Positions 1 through 8,681 are shown, counted from the first letter of the stretch. The stretch: DNA of 64,000 nucleotides from Methylobacterium oxalidis (GCF_007992195.1 NZ_BJZU01000027.1:1-64000), one strand, 5' to 3'. Program-made: numbers and translations. Notes: a model not told the origin generated them from the sequence alone.

Positions 1-447
1 AGCACCCCTCACGAGGAGGAGAAACCTGTCCCGAGCAGATGCAGACGTCGGGCGCCTGCCCCACATTCCGCTTGCCTGCCTGGGAGAACCGCGATGCCGG
101 GGTCGGCCTTGGCCGTCCGTCTCAGCGGTGGGAGGCCGTTTAGAGCCCCGCCTGCTCGGTGTCAACTCCGATTTTGCTGCGGCGCCAAAATTCTTTTCGC
201 ACCGCCGAAAAACCAGCTTTGACTCCTACCCGCTCCACCTTGCGGTCGATCGGGCACCGTCTTGCCGGACAGAACGGAAGAATTCCCCAGCTCTCACCGG
301 ATCATTCCATTCAAACTGTTCGGAAGACGTCTCGGTGCCCGCTCGCTTTCGCGGCCGGCGCCGATGAGCAGCGATATAAGGGTGCAGTTCCGGCCCGTCA
401 ACACCTCGATCGAGATCTTGTGGCCGCCCTTCCTGCTTGCCGCGAAC
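1..447. other. No gene supported
   Basis: Short frames are open on both strands, but they are rich in Arg, Ser and Pro, lack ribosome binding sites and resemble no family I know. The stretch 170-250 is less GC-rich than its surroundings. It could be intergenic DNA or the worn 3' side of the small gene that follows on the minus strand. Confidence 0.4.
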
Positions 448-744
448 TCAGCCCACGCTGCGTTCGTGCGCCATCTGGAGCTCGCCGCCCGCACACGCCA
501 CAAGGTAGGCGATTGCCTTCTCGTCGAGGCGAGCGGCGACGAGGTCCCGCCGCAGCGCGGCCTCCCCTGCCCAGGCCGCCCCGCCGATCTTCGGCAGAAA
601 CTGCTTGAGCAACGCGCTCACGATCTTGTCTCGCTCGTAGCCGCGATGGCGCACGAGGCGACGTATGCCGACGATCAGATCGTCGGTGCCGCCCGGCCCA
701 GGTCCGGAAGCGTTCAGGTTCGTCGAGGAATAGCGGCGCAGCAT
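448..744 (-). CDS. Hypothetical protein, 98 aa
   Basis: I do not recognise this protein. After a weak first 20 residues its composition is that of a real soluble helical protein, with regularly spaced Leu, Arg and Lys and a segment reading DDLIVGIRRLVRHRGY near residues 21-36. The start is ATG at 744 with only a weak purine-rich region upstream. The opposite strand frame over the same bases is Pro/Arg-rich and looks like a shadow. It lies on the same strand as the small membrane protein just upstream, with about 70 bases between them. It may be a fragment, since no longer homologous frame continues past the stop. Confidence 0.4.
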   Translation of the reverse strand: MLRRYSSTNLNASGPGPGGTDDLIVGIRRLVRHRGYERDKIVSALLKQFLPKIGGAAWAGEAALRRDLVAARLDEKAIAYLVACAGGELQMAHERSVG

Positions 745-811
745 GCAACCGGTCTCTTGGCAGGTCGCTCATCCTGTTCGATGAGGGTTAATTTGGCGTG
801 TGATCGGCTCG

Positions 812-964
812 TCAGCCGAGACGGCCCCAGCGGATGAAACCCGCGATGACGAGGATCACGAGCGCCGCCAGTAGCCATGGCGGGCCGATGTGCAGGGCGT
901 AGAGGATGAGCCCGAGGAACCCGAGGGCGATGCCCAGCATGACGGCAATGGCGACCGGGTTCAT
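812..964 (-). CDS. Small hydrophobic membrane protein, 50 aa
   Basis: An almost entirely hydrophobic 50-residue protein with two predicted membrane segments (about residues 3-21 and 27-44) separated by a short HIGPPW turn and ending in basic residues. I chose ATG 964 because GGAAGG lies just upstream and because the frame further 5' is Arg-rich and unlike a membrane protein. Small two-helix proteins of this kind are common in Methylobacterium-like genomes and have no assigned role. No partner gene is evident. Confidence 0.6.
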   Translation of the reverse strand: MNPVAIAVMLGIALGFLGLILYALHIGPPWLLAALVILVIAGFIRWGRLG

Positions 965-1196
965 CCCGCCTTCCCTCTCGATCCCGCTGAGCGTCGTACA
1001 TAGCGGCTGCCCGTCCCGGCGCCATCCGGCGGCGCGACAGCGAGGCATCGGAGGATCGGCGCTGCGATGCAAAAGCCGCCATCAGGACGGTTGACCGCAG
1101 ATGGCATTCAGCCTATCTCGTGCCCTCCCGCGCCGCAGGGGCCGCATCGGCCAGCGTGCGCGGACATCCAGCCCGACGCAGCATGTCGGCCCTTGG

Positions 1197-1270
1197 TGGG
1201 GGATAGTTTAACGGTAGAACGGTGGACTCTGACTCCTCTAGTCCTGGTTCGAATCCAGGTCCCCCAGCCA
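1197..1270 (+). tRNA. tRNA-Gln (CTG)
   Basis: A cloverleaf of 74 bases including an encoded CCA end. The acceptor stem pairs TGGGGGA (1197-1203) with TCCCCCA (1260-1266), starting with the U-A pair typical of glutamine tRNAs. The anticodon loop is CTCTGAC, giving anticodon CTG, and the T arm is TCCTGGTTCGAATCCAGG. One anticodon-stem position is a T-T mismatch (GTGGA against TCCTC), which is unusual. A terminator follows 34 bases downstream. The degraded integrase next to its 3' end shows that this tRNA has served as an integration site. Confidence 0.95.
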
Positions 1271-1303
1271 CCTTCATCTCAATCACTTAGCCCAATCTGA
1301 TGG

Positions 1304-1323
1304 ACCCGCTTCGGCGGGTTTTT
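1304..1323 (+). terminator. Rho-independent terminator of tRNA-Gln
   Basis: A six-pair stem, ACCCGC with GCGGGT, closes a TTCG tetraloop and runs into a TTTTT tract (1319-1323). Stem, stable tetraloop and U-tract make this a standard intrinsic terminator for the tRNA transcript. Confidence 0.85.
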
Positions 1324-1394
1324 CCATGGATTTTTCCGTCTCGCTGGACGGTAGGGGCCGTGCAGGTCCGCCAGGACGCGGGCGTTCGAGCGCC

Positions 1395-1894
1395 TCATGT
1401 CCGCCCTCTGCGTTGGCGCTCCCCGATCGGCGTCCTCACCGTGTTGATCCGCGCGACCGGGGTCGCCTCCATCAGGCCGAGATCCATCCCGATCCCGAAC
1501 ATGCGATAGAGGACCTGGACGACGTAGTTCGCGAACCGGCGCTTGCGCTTGGCGACGGCCCGGCTCCGCCACGGTCGGCCGGTCGATCCGGGAGAGCGGC
1601 ATCCCCCTCGCCTTCGAACGCCCACAGGACGCGCTCGTAGTCGCCTTTGGTGACCGGCTTCAGATTCAGGAACTCGGGCGTCTTCCGATACGCATCGATC
1701 AGGTGCCCGAGCGCTTCCTTCGTGGCCGTCGTCGCCTTGGAGACCTGGTCCAATCGCTCGACCTCGACGGCGAAGGCGGCCGTGCCGTGCTCCGCCTTGA
1801 TCCTGGTGCCGGTGTTCCGGTGGTCAAAACAGGACTTCCCGACCTTCTTGCTGACGATCCGCCTCACGACCGCGATCTTCATCCGGGCGGTCAT
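1395..1894 (-). pseudogene. Degraded phage/ICE-type tyrosine integrase (N-terminal part)
   Basis: The frame starting at ATG 1894 encodes an N-terminal basic domain followed by a core-binding-like segment (motif KTPEFLNLKPVTKGDYERVL), as in phage-type tyrosine recombinases. Around 1600-1625 the homology jumps to another frame that reads FANYVVQVLYRMFGIGMDLG and stops at 1395. The catalytic domain with its Arg-His-Arg-Tyr residues is absent, so the gene is both frameshifted and truncated. It points toward the tRNA-Gln 3' end, the usual arrangement of an integrase with its attachment site. The start overlaps the stop of a small upstream ORF by ATGA. Confidence 0.75.
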
Positions 1895-2076
1895 TCGAGC
1901 ACCTTGGCCTCCCAATCCTCAGCCTCAGGTTTTCCTGCCGGCGCCCCGAAAGGGCGTCGATCCAGGCGTTCAGCGCCTCCTGGTCGTAGCGGAGCTGGCG
2001 AGGGTCGGGCCGGGCGTCGGCCGACAGGGAGATCGGCGTGACAGGGGCAGGAGCGCTCGAACGCGTTCAAGGACAT
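1891..2076 (-). pseudogene. Degraded small ORF upstream of the integrase
   Basis: The open frame gives 61 residues, but its middle is Pro/Arg-rich, whereas the neighbouring frame over the same bases reads like a real protein (TPISLSADARPDPRQLRYD, then EALNAWIDAL). The beginning (MSLNAFERS) and end (PEAEDWEAKVLE) look genuine in the open frame. The simplest reading is a small gene with two compensating indels, near 2040 and near 1950. It ends in an ATGA overlap with the integrase remnant, so the pair was an operon. Function is unknown. Confidence 0.5.
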
Positions 2077-2142
2077 GTCGCAGTACTTCGCGGCCGTGGC
2101 CGTCGGCCTGAGCCTCGGCCAGACGGTGATCTCGCCCGTGGC

Positions 2143-2448
2143 TCAGGCCCCCTCCCCCATCGCCAGAGCCTCCAGGCGGTTGATGGCGCTGGTTGCCCGC
2201 CTCCCGGCCTCCAGGGCCTCGTTCACCGCCTCGGCGGCGACGGCTCGGCGTTCCGCCGCGCGGGCCTCAACCAGCGCTTTGGTGGGCTCCAGAAACGTCC
2301 GGAGCACGGCCGCCTCGACGCCCGCCCATATCGCTCGCGCCTCCGGCCCGAGATCTTCCCAGGCCGGTGAGATCCCGCGCGGGCCCAGCGGGAAGCCGGT
2401 GAAGCGTGCCTCGTAGCCCGTGCGGCCGGGTTCGCGCGGCTCCGTCAT
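2143..2448 (-). CDS. Hypothetical protein, 101 aa, phage-type cassette
   Basis: I do not recognise this protein. Start ATG 2448 is chosen because it overlaps the upstream gene's stop (ATGA) and follows GGAG. Residues 1-35 contain a Gly/Pro-rich segment with FTGFPLGPRGISPAWEDLG, and the rest is an Ala/Glu-rich helix likely to form a coiled coil. The translational coupling to the truncated gene before it, and the integrase remnant after it, suggest a cassette from an integrated element. Its intactness does not prove it is expressed. Confidence 0.5.
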   Translation of the reverse strand: MTEPREPGRTGYEARFTGFPLGPRGISPAWEDLGPEARAIWAGVEAAVLRTFLEPTKALVEARAAERRAVAAEAVNEALEAGRRATSAINRLEALAMGEGA

Positions 2449-2925
2449 TGCTCCATCTCCCATCCGAAGGTGCGCTCGGCCCCATCGCCCGCCCCGGCGA
2501 GGAAGGCCCACGCATGCCGGCGCACCTCCCGCGTGAGGGTCAGGGTCAGGCCCGTGGTCTCGCCGTTGCGGGTGACCTTGAACGGAAGGTCGACCGTGCC
2601 GTCGGCGCGGCGCATCGGCAGCAGGATCCAGCCCTCAGGCAGCGGCCCCTCAACCACGATCGGCATCGTGAGCCTCCGAGGCGGGATCAGCCCCCATGGC
2701 CGGGTTCCCTCTGCTGCGATGATGACCGGGGCCGGGGCCCGCGGTGGAGCCTTGCCGATCCCGTAGTCCACCGCGACGACGCGGCCGCCGAGGCGCCCGA
2801 AGCTGTCGGTCTTCGGCTCGACCGGCAGGGTGTGCCCCGCCGCGGTGCGGAACGCGTCCGGGCCGAGCGCCAGGAACTCGTCGTCGGTGAGCTCGACGAT
2901 TGGCCGAAGCTCGGCGGAAGCATTC
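2445..2925 (-). pseudogene. Hypothetical protein, 5'-truncated at a recombination junction
   Basis: The last ~155 codons of this frame look genuine (segments LRPIVELTDDEFLALGPDAF and RLTMPIVVEGPLPEGWILLP) and end in an ATGA overlap with the following gene. Upstream of about 2925 the same frame runs antisense through the ABC permease and loses all protein character, with no plausible start codon at the junction. It is therefore a 3' fragment of a larger gene of unknown function, cut where the element remnant meets the ABC operon. Confidence 0.5.
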
Positions 2926-3518
2926 TCAATTCTCTGAAGCTGCTCGCCGGCGGCTACGTCGTCGGGGCGGCCTTCGGCTTCACCCTCGGTGTCGCCATCG
3001 GCTCGTCCCGGGCGGTGGGATACTGGGCGCACCCGGTGCTGCGCTTCGTCGGGCCGCTGCCGGCGACCGCGTGGCTGCCGCTTGCCTTCTTCGTCTTTCC
3101 ATCCTCGTGGTCGGCCAGCACCTTCCTGGTGGCGCTCGCCACGGGCTTCCCGGTCACCGTGCTGACTTGGTCGGGGGTGGCGGGCGTCAACAAGGCCTAT
3201 TTCGACGTCGCCCGGACGCTCGGCGCCTCGCCCACCTTCCTCGTGCTGCGGGTGGCGATCCCGGCCGCGCTGCCTCACGTCTTCGTCGGCCTGTTCATGG
3301 GCCTCGGCGGTTCCTTCGCGGTGCTGGTCGTGGCCGAGATGCTCGGCGTGAAGTCGGGTCTCGGCTGGTACCTGCAATGGGCGCAGGGCTGGGCCGCCTA
3401 CGCGAACATGTACGCGGCGCTGATCGTGATGGCGCTGATGTGCTCCGGCCTGATCACCCTGCTGTTCCGCCTTCGCGACCGGGTGCTCTCCTGGCAGAAG
3501 GGGCTGGTGCAATGGTGA
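2922..3518 (+). pseudogene. ABC transporter permease, NitT/TauT (SsuC) type, 5'-truncated
   Basis: About 199 codons of a typical binding-protein-dependent permease remain: several hydrophobic membrane segments and the EAA-type loop around DVARTLGASPTFLVLRVAIPAALPH. The family usually has about 250-290 residues; here the first 60 or so, including the first membrane span and the start, are missing. The frame breaks into unrelated antisense sequence near 2922, exactly where the minus-strand phage-like gene is also cut. The 3' end overlaps the following ATPase gene (ATGGTGA), so the original operon order is kept. Probably non-functional. Confidence 0.75.
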
Positions 3519-4141
3519 GCGCGACGCAGGCACGCCCCGCGCCGCAGGCAGCCGTCGGGCTTCCCGGCGGGAGGATCGGGGCCCGGCTGACGGTCGAGGC
3601 CGTCAGTCACGCCTTCGACATCCGCGGCGCGGCCTTGCCGGTGCTCGACCGCGTCGGGCGCGCGGTGGAGCCCGGCGGCTTCGTGGCGCTGGGCCTCGAG
3701 GCGCAGGGCGTGGGACGCGGCAGGGTCGAGCGGGTCGAATCCGCCCTGCGGCTCGTCGCTCTCGACGGCTTCGCCGACGTCTACCCGCACCAGCTCTCCG
3801 GCGGCATGGCCCAGCGCGCGGCGCTCGCCCGGGCGCTCGTCAACGAGCCGCGGCTCCTCCTGCTCGTCGAGCCGCTCGGCAAGCTCGACGCCCTGACCCG
3901 CCTCGCCATGCAGGCGGAGATCCTGCACCTCTGGCAGGAGAAGCGCTTCACCGCGCTCCTCGTGACCCACGACGTCGAGGAGGCGCTGGTCCTCGCGGAA
4001 CGCGTGATCGTGCTCGGGGACCGCCCGGCCGCCATCCGCGCCGACCTTGCGATCGACCGGCCCTATCCGCGCCATCGCGACGATCCGGAGCTCGTACGCC
4101 TGCGCCGGGAGATCCTGGGCATCCTCGGGCAGCCGACCTGA
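3512..4141 (+). pseudogene. ABC transporter ATPase, NitT/TauT type, internally deleted
   Basis: The frame is open for 209 codons and keeps the ABC signature (LSGGMAQR), the D-loop (GKLDALTR) and the H-loop (LLVTHDVEEAL). The segment GGFVALGLEAQGVGRG joins residues that normally flank about 80-100 amino acids holding Walker A (GPSGxGKST) and the Q-loop, so both are gone. Walker B reads LLLVEP instead of LLLDEP, losing the magnesium-binding Asp. Family members have about 250-280 residues. The protein cannot be a working ATPase, although reading frame is preserved. It is translationally coupled to the truncated permease. Confidence 0.8.
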
Positions 4142-4339
4142 GCGGGCTCGCCCGCCCGGAGCGGCAGCGTTCCACGAAGGGCTGAGGATACGCACGGACG
4201 TTCCGCAGCCGCACACAACTTTGGAAGCACATTTTCTTCGAATGTCGTAGCATTTTTCAATCGAGGCGAAATTACGCAGAGGTCTCGGCCGCGTGCAGGA
4301 AATGGATGCATCGGACGGGTTCGGGTGGAGTGGTCGGCC

Positions 4340-5089
4340 ATGCGGTTCAGGCTCCCGGCAAGAGGTCGATTCCGTTCGCTCGCCATCGGCATCCTCATCC
4401 TTCTCGGCAGCGGGCCGGCCTGCTTCGCCGCGGCACGGCCGGACCTGCCAGATGAGGCACCGAACCGGGTCGAGATCCTGTCCGGTGCCTCTCCCGCCCC
4501 GAGATGGGCCTCCGTCGGCGACGAGGGTGCGGTCGAGGCTCGCCTGGAGGTCGGCCCGGACGGGCGCGACCTGCGCCTGACAGGTGACCTGACCGAGGGC
4601 GTCGCGGACCGTGTCGCCTCGCTGCTCGCGGCCCATCCCGAGATCGCGCGGATCCACCTGACGAGCGACGGAGGGTTGGTCGGGGAGGCGCTGGCCCTCG
4701 GCGCTGTCGTCGCCGCCCACGGCCTCGCGACCTACGTGCCGGACGTCTGCGCCTCGGCCTGCACCCTCGCCTACGTGCGCGGTCGCGGACGCTATCTCGC
4801 GGCCGGTGGCCGTCTCGGTTTCCACGGGCCCTTCGAGGTCGGCTTCTTCGACGCGACACGGTCGGTCGATGCGGCGCCGGAGCGGACGGCGTACCTGAAC
4901 GCCGGCCTCACCCCGGACTTCGTGGCGCGGGCGCTCGCTGTCCGCCCGGAAGCGATTTGGACGCCGGAGCCGGACGTGCTGCGCGCGGCTGGCGTCGTCA
5001 CCGCCCTGGTCGGGACCCACCACTTTCCGGACAGGGCCAGCAGTCCGGCGCGCGCCGGGCAGGAGGACCTGCAGGCACGGGTGCCCTGA
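4340..5089 (+). CDS. Exported ClpP-like periplasmic protein (COG3904 type), 249 aa
   Basis: Residues 1-35 form a signal peptide ending near CFAAA. The rest has a ClpP/crotonase-like pattern: a TSDGGLVGEA strand-turn, then CASACTLAYVRG, where a Ser sits at the position of the ClpP nucleophile, then LGFHGP supplying a His. Proteins of this kind are predicted periplasmic proteases or pseudo-enzymes with no established role. I chose ATG 4340 (GGTGGAG nine bases upstream) over the in-frame GTG at 4325. It stands alone between two ABC clusters, with about 200 bases of somewhat AT-richer sequence on each side. Confidence 0.6.
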   Translation: MRFRLPARGRFRSLAIGILILLGSGPACFAAARPDLPDEAPNRVEILSGASPAPRWASVGDEGAVEARLEVGPDGRDLRLTGDLTEGVADRVASLLAAHPEIARIHLTSDGGLVGEALALGAVVAAHGLATYVPDVCASACTLAYVRGRGRYLAAGGRLGFHGPFEVGFFDATRSVDAAPERTAYLNAGLTPDFVARALAVRPEAIWTPEPDVLRAAGVVTALVGTHHFPDRASSPARAGQEDLQARVP

Positions 5090-5294
5090 GGGCGGTCGAA
5101 GCGGGCGCGACGCAACGTTCTCCGGCGCGCTGTAATACGAGAACGTCTTCTCCGAAGCCGCCCGATCTTTGAATTACGGTTTCATTGATCTTGGGGCGTG
5201 GCCACGTTCATCCTGAGCGACAGGTAGCGCACCGGCGCCCTTCCTCGGCCGACATGCGCCGGATCGGCCGGGCGGCACCCCGTTTCGAGGACCG

Positions 5295-6038
5295 ATGCCC
5301 ACTCCCCCTCTCATCACGCTCGAGGCCCTCGCCTACCGGTACGGTGCAAGCCCGGTCCTCCACCGCGTGGATCTCGCCGTGAAGCCGGGCGAGCGCGTCG
5401 GCATTCTCGGCCCCTCCGGCGTCGGCAAGTCGACGCTGCTGCAGATCCTCGCCGGCCTCGTCGCACCCTCCGCGGGCCGCGTGCAGGTGGAGGGCGAGAT
5501 CGTGAGGGGGCCGGTGCCGGGCTGCACGGTGATGTTCCAGCGCCCCGCGCTGCTGCCGTGGGCGAACGTCATCGACAACGTGCTTCTGCCCGCTCGGCTC
5601 ACGGGCCGCTTCGGGCGCGATCGGACCGGCTGCACGGCGGAAGCGCGCCGCCTCCTCGACGAACTCGGCTTGGGCGAGCGCGCCGCGGCCAAGCCGCACC
5701 AGCTCTCGGGCGGACAGCAGCAGCGGGTGGCGCTCGCCCGCGCGCTCGCGAGCGCCCCGCGGATCCTGCTCCTCGACGAGCCCTTCTCGGCCCTCGACGC
5801 CGAGATGCGGGCGAACCTGCGCGCCGACGTGCTGCGGCTCGCGCGGGAGCGCGGCCTGACGCTCATCCTCGTCACCCACGACCTCGCCGACGTCGAGGCG
5901 CTTGCCGAGCGGGCGGTCGTGTTGGGCGGGCGGCCCGCGCGGGTTGTCGCCGACCTCCCCCTCGGTGTCGACGCGCAGGCCGAGCTGCGCCGCCGCCTCG
6001 GCCCCTCCCAGGTGCCGTCGAGCCGCGCTGCGGCCTGA
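5295..6038 (+). CDS. ABC transporter ATP-binding protein, NitT/TauT family
   Basis: A complete 247-residue ATPase with Walker A (GPSGVGKST, about residues 40-48), a Q-loop in MFQRPALLPW, signature LSGGQQQR, Walker B ILLLDEP and the H-loop LVTHDLADVE. It resembles SsuB/TauB/NrtD proteins that energise uptake of sulfonates, nitrate or related anions at the inner membrane. It heads a plus-strand run with binding protein, permease, OsmC and acyl-CoA-dehydrogenase-like genes. The substrate is not revealed by the sequence; the company of OsmC and a flavoenzyme favours an organosulfur compound (inference). The ~200 bases upstream probably hold the operon promoter. Confidence 0.85.
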   Translation: MPTPPLITLEALAYRYGASPVLHRVDLAVKPGERVGILGPSGVGKSTLLQILAGLVAPSAGRVQVEGEIVRGPVPGCTVMFQRPALLPWANVIDNVLLPARLTGRFGRDRTGCTAEARRLLDELGLGERAAAKPHQLSGGQQQRVALARALASAPRILLLDEPFSALDAEMRANLRADVLRLARERGLTLILVTHDLADVEALAERAVVLGGRPARVVADLPLGVDAQAELRRRLGPSQVPSSRAAA

Positions 6039-6061
6039 GACCCAACCCCCGAGCTCCGACG

Positions 6062-7278
6062 ATGACCGCTCCCGACGACCTCTCCGCCCTGTGGATGCAC
6101 GAATGGGCGCGCGCCGACTGGACGCGCCGCGCCACCCTGGACGCGCTGGCGCGCGGCGGTCTGGCCGCGCTCCTCGGCGGGGCCGGCCTCGCCCGCTCGT
6201 CCGGCGCCGCGCACGCGGCGGACGACGACACCGTGCGCATCGGCTATCTCCCGATCACCGATGCGACCGCGCTCCTCGTCGCCCACGCCAAGGGCTATTT
6301 CGAGGAGGCGGGGCTGAAGGTCGCCGAGCCGACGCCGGTGCGTTCCTGGTCGAGGGGTTCGCTGCCGGCAAGTTCAACCTCGCGCACCTGCTCAAGCCCA
6401 TCCCGGTCTGGATGCGCTACAACAACCGCTTCCCGGTGAAGATCCTGGCCTGGGCCCACACCAACGGCTCGGGCATCGTGGTGGGCGGAAAGAGCGGCAT
6501 CACCGATTTCCGCGCGCTCGCCGGCAGGCGCGTCGCGGTGCCCTACTGGTACTCGATGCACAACGTCGTGCTGCAATTCGCGCTCCGGGAATCCGGCGTC
6601 ACGCCGGTGATCCGCGGCGAGGCCGGTCCGGGCGAGTGTGCCCTGCAGATCCTGCCTCCGCCCGAGATGCCGGCGGCGCTCGCGGCCGGCAAGATCGATG
6701 GCTACATCGTCGCCGAGCCCTTCAACGCGCTCGGCGAGATCAAGGCCGGCGCGCGGATGCTGCGCTTCACGGGCGATATCTGGAAGAACCATCCCTGCTG
6801 CGTCGTCGTCGCGCACGAGCGGCAGGTCGCCGGCAACCCCGAATGGACGGGCAAGGCGGTCGACGCCATCGTGCGGGCGCAGGCCTACTGCGCCAAGAAC
6901 CGCGAGGAGGTCGCGCGCCTCATCTCGAAGGACGGGCGCGGCTACCTGCCGATGCCGGGCGACGTGGTGGTGAAGGCCATGACCGATTACGGCGCGGCCT
7001 ACGAGGCGAGCGGGGCGATCCGCCACCCCGAGTGGTCGGCCTCCCGCATCGACTTCCAGCCCTGGCCCTACCCGTCCGCCACGAAGCTCATCGTCGAGGC
7101 GATGGGCCGGACCGTGGTCGAGGGCGACGCGACCTTCCTGAACGGCCTCGACCCGGATTTCGTGGCGCGCGACCTCGTGGACGACCGCTTCGTGGCGGCC
7201 GCGCTCAAGCGCTACCCCGAATGGGCCGGCGCGGGGGATGCCGCCGCGCTCACCCGCCAGGAGATCCTGAGCCTGTGA
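6062..7278 (+). pseudogene. ABC substrate-binding protein (NrtA/SsuA type), frameshifted
   Basis: From ATG 6062 the frame encodes a Tat-like signal (twin Arg in DWTRRATLDAL, then Ala/Gly-rich) and the first lobe (RIGYLPITDATALLVAHAKG). Around 6345-6355 homology moves to another frame, which continues FLVEGFAAGKFNLAHLLKPI and runs to 7278. Without the break the product would be about 405-410 residues, normal for the NrtA/CmpA-like group. The break sits in the sequence GTTCCTGGTCGAG, consistent with a small deletion between short repeats. It could be a real inactivation or a sequencing error. The 3' end overlaps the permease start (GTGA). Confidence 0.8.
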
Positions 7279-8105
7279 GCGGGAGCGCGATCGAGGCGGC
7301 TCTCGCCGTCGAGGAGAGCCTCGCGCCGGAGCGCGGGCTCGGCCCGGCCGTGGACCGGCTGGCGCCGCTCGCCGGGCTCGCCGGCCTTCTGGGGCTCTGG
7401 TACGCGGCCGGACTCGTCCTCGAGAGCGTGCCGACCTATGCCGCCTTCGCGGGCTTCGCGCCGGGCCCTGCGCTCGCCACCTTCCGCGACCTGATCGCCA
7501 CAGGAGAGGCGTGGCGGGCCGCAGGCCCGAGCCTCGCTCGGATCGGCCAGGGCCTCGCCTGCGCCTTCCTGCTCGGCGCGCCGCTCGGGCTCCTGATCGG
7601 CTCCTCCCCGCTGCTGGAGCGGGCCCTCCAGCCGCCGTTCCAGCTCCTGCGCATGATCTCGCCGCTCGCCTGGATGCCGGTCGCGGTGCTGGCCTTCCCG
7701 ACATGGGATGGAGCGATCGTGTTCCTGATCGCCGCGGCCGCGATCTGGCCGGTCCTGTTCGCGACGGCGGCCGGGGTGAAGCGGGTCGATCCCGTCTGGC
7801 TGACCCTCGCCCGCAATCTCGGTGCGGGCCGGCTCAGCGCGCTGCGGTCCGTCGTGATCCCGGCCGTCGCCCAGGACATCCTGACGGGCCTGCGGCTGGC
7901 GCTCGGCGTGGCCTGGATCGTGCTGGTGCCGGCCGAGTATCTCGGGGTCACGAGCGGCCTCGGCTACGCCATCAACGACGCCCGCGACACCCTCTCCTAC
8001 GACCGCCTCGCCGCGCTCGTGCTGCTGATCGGCCTGATCGGCTACGCCCTCGACGCCGCCCTCGGCCGTCTCGCGGCCCGGGCCCGCTGGATCCCTGCCA
8101 CCTGA
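7275..8105 (+). CDS. ABC transporter permease, NitT/TauT family, 276 aa
   Basis: An inner-membrane permease with about six hydrophobic segments and the EAA loop (LTLARNLGAGRLSALRSVVIPA), full length for the SsuC/NrtB family. Start GTG 7275 overlaps the stop of the binding-protein gene, so translation is coupled. It would form a transporter with the ATPase at 5295 and the binding protein at 6062; if the binding protein is really broken, this permease lacks its partner unless another binding protein substitutes. The OsmC-like gene begins 12 bases after its stop. Confidence 0.85.
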   Translation: MSGSAIEAALAVEESLAPERGLGPAVDRLAPLAGLAGLLGLWYAAGLVLESVPTYAAFAGFAPGPALATFRDLIATGEAWRAAGPSLARIGQGLACAFLLGAPLGLLIGSSPLLERALQPPFQLLRMISPLAWMPVAVLAFPTWDGAIVFLIAAAAIWPVLFATAAGVKRVDPVWLTLARNLGAGRLSALRSVVIPAVAQDILTGLRLALGVAWIVLVPAEYLGVTSGLGYAINDARDTLSYDRLAALVLLIGLIGYALDAALGRLAARARWIPAT

Positions 8106-8116
8106 GGAGACCGACC

Positions 8117-8674
8117 ATGAGCGCTCAAGCCGCGAGAGAGACCGCCCGCGAGATCGTGCAGACCTTCGAGACGATCGATGCCGGAGCCCTGAAGGCTCTC
8201 TCCGAGAGGGGCCGCGCCGACCCGAGCGTGGTGAAGACCGTGCGCGCGCGCACCGTCGCGGAGGGCCGCCGCTTCCGCCACCTGAACTACGTCCGCAACC
8301 TCGAGGCCCACATCGTCGACGAGCCGCCGGCGCTTCTCGGCGACGACACCGCCCCGAACCCGACCGAGGCGCTGCTCGCCGCACTCGGCACCTGCGTCGC
8401 CGTCGGCCTCCAGGCCAACGCGGTGGCTCGCGGCTGGACCGTGCGCAGCATCGAGGTCGAGAGCGAGGGCGACATCAACATCACCTCCGTCTGGGGCACC
8501 GGCGACCTCTCGGAGAAGCCGGTCGGGCTCACCGCCGTGCGGCTCAAGGCCCATCTCGACATCGAGGGGGCGAGCCCGGCCGAACTCGACGAGCTCGTGG
8601 CCCATGCCGCCCAGTGGTCTCCGGTGCTCAACACCGTGAGGAACCCCGTTCCCGTGACCCTGGCGCGGGCCTGA
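8117..8674 (+). CDS. OsmC/Ohr family protein, 185 aa
   Basis: The central part reads APNPTEALLAALGTCVAVGL, the hallmark of the OsmC fold, with a Cys at residue 93. OsmC/Ohr proteins use a Cys pair to reduce organic hydroperoxides; here I see one obvious Cys, so peroxidase activity is doubtful. OsmC-like proteins also recur in operons for organosulfur uptake. Start ATG 8117 follows TGAGGAGA (8103-8110). It is tightly packed between the permease and the acyl-CoA-dehydrogenase-like gene, so it is probably part of the same transcript. Confidence 0.8.
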   Translation: MSAQAARETAREIVQTFETIDAGALKALSERGRADPSVVKTVRARTVAEGRRFRHLNYVRNLEAHIVDEPPALLGDDTAPNPTEALLAALGTCVAVGLQANAVARGWTVRSIEVESEGDINITSVWGTGDLSEKPVGLTAVRLKAHLDIEGASPAELDELVAHAAQWSPVLNTVRNPVPVTLARA

Positions 8675-8681
8675 GATCGCG

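Noticed and set aside
1066-1196. Possible gene just before tRNA-Gln
   Set aside because: The frames have no ribosome binding site and no protein-like composition; the stretch is better seen as tRNA promoter region.
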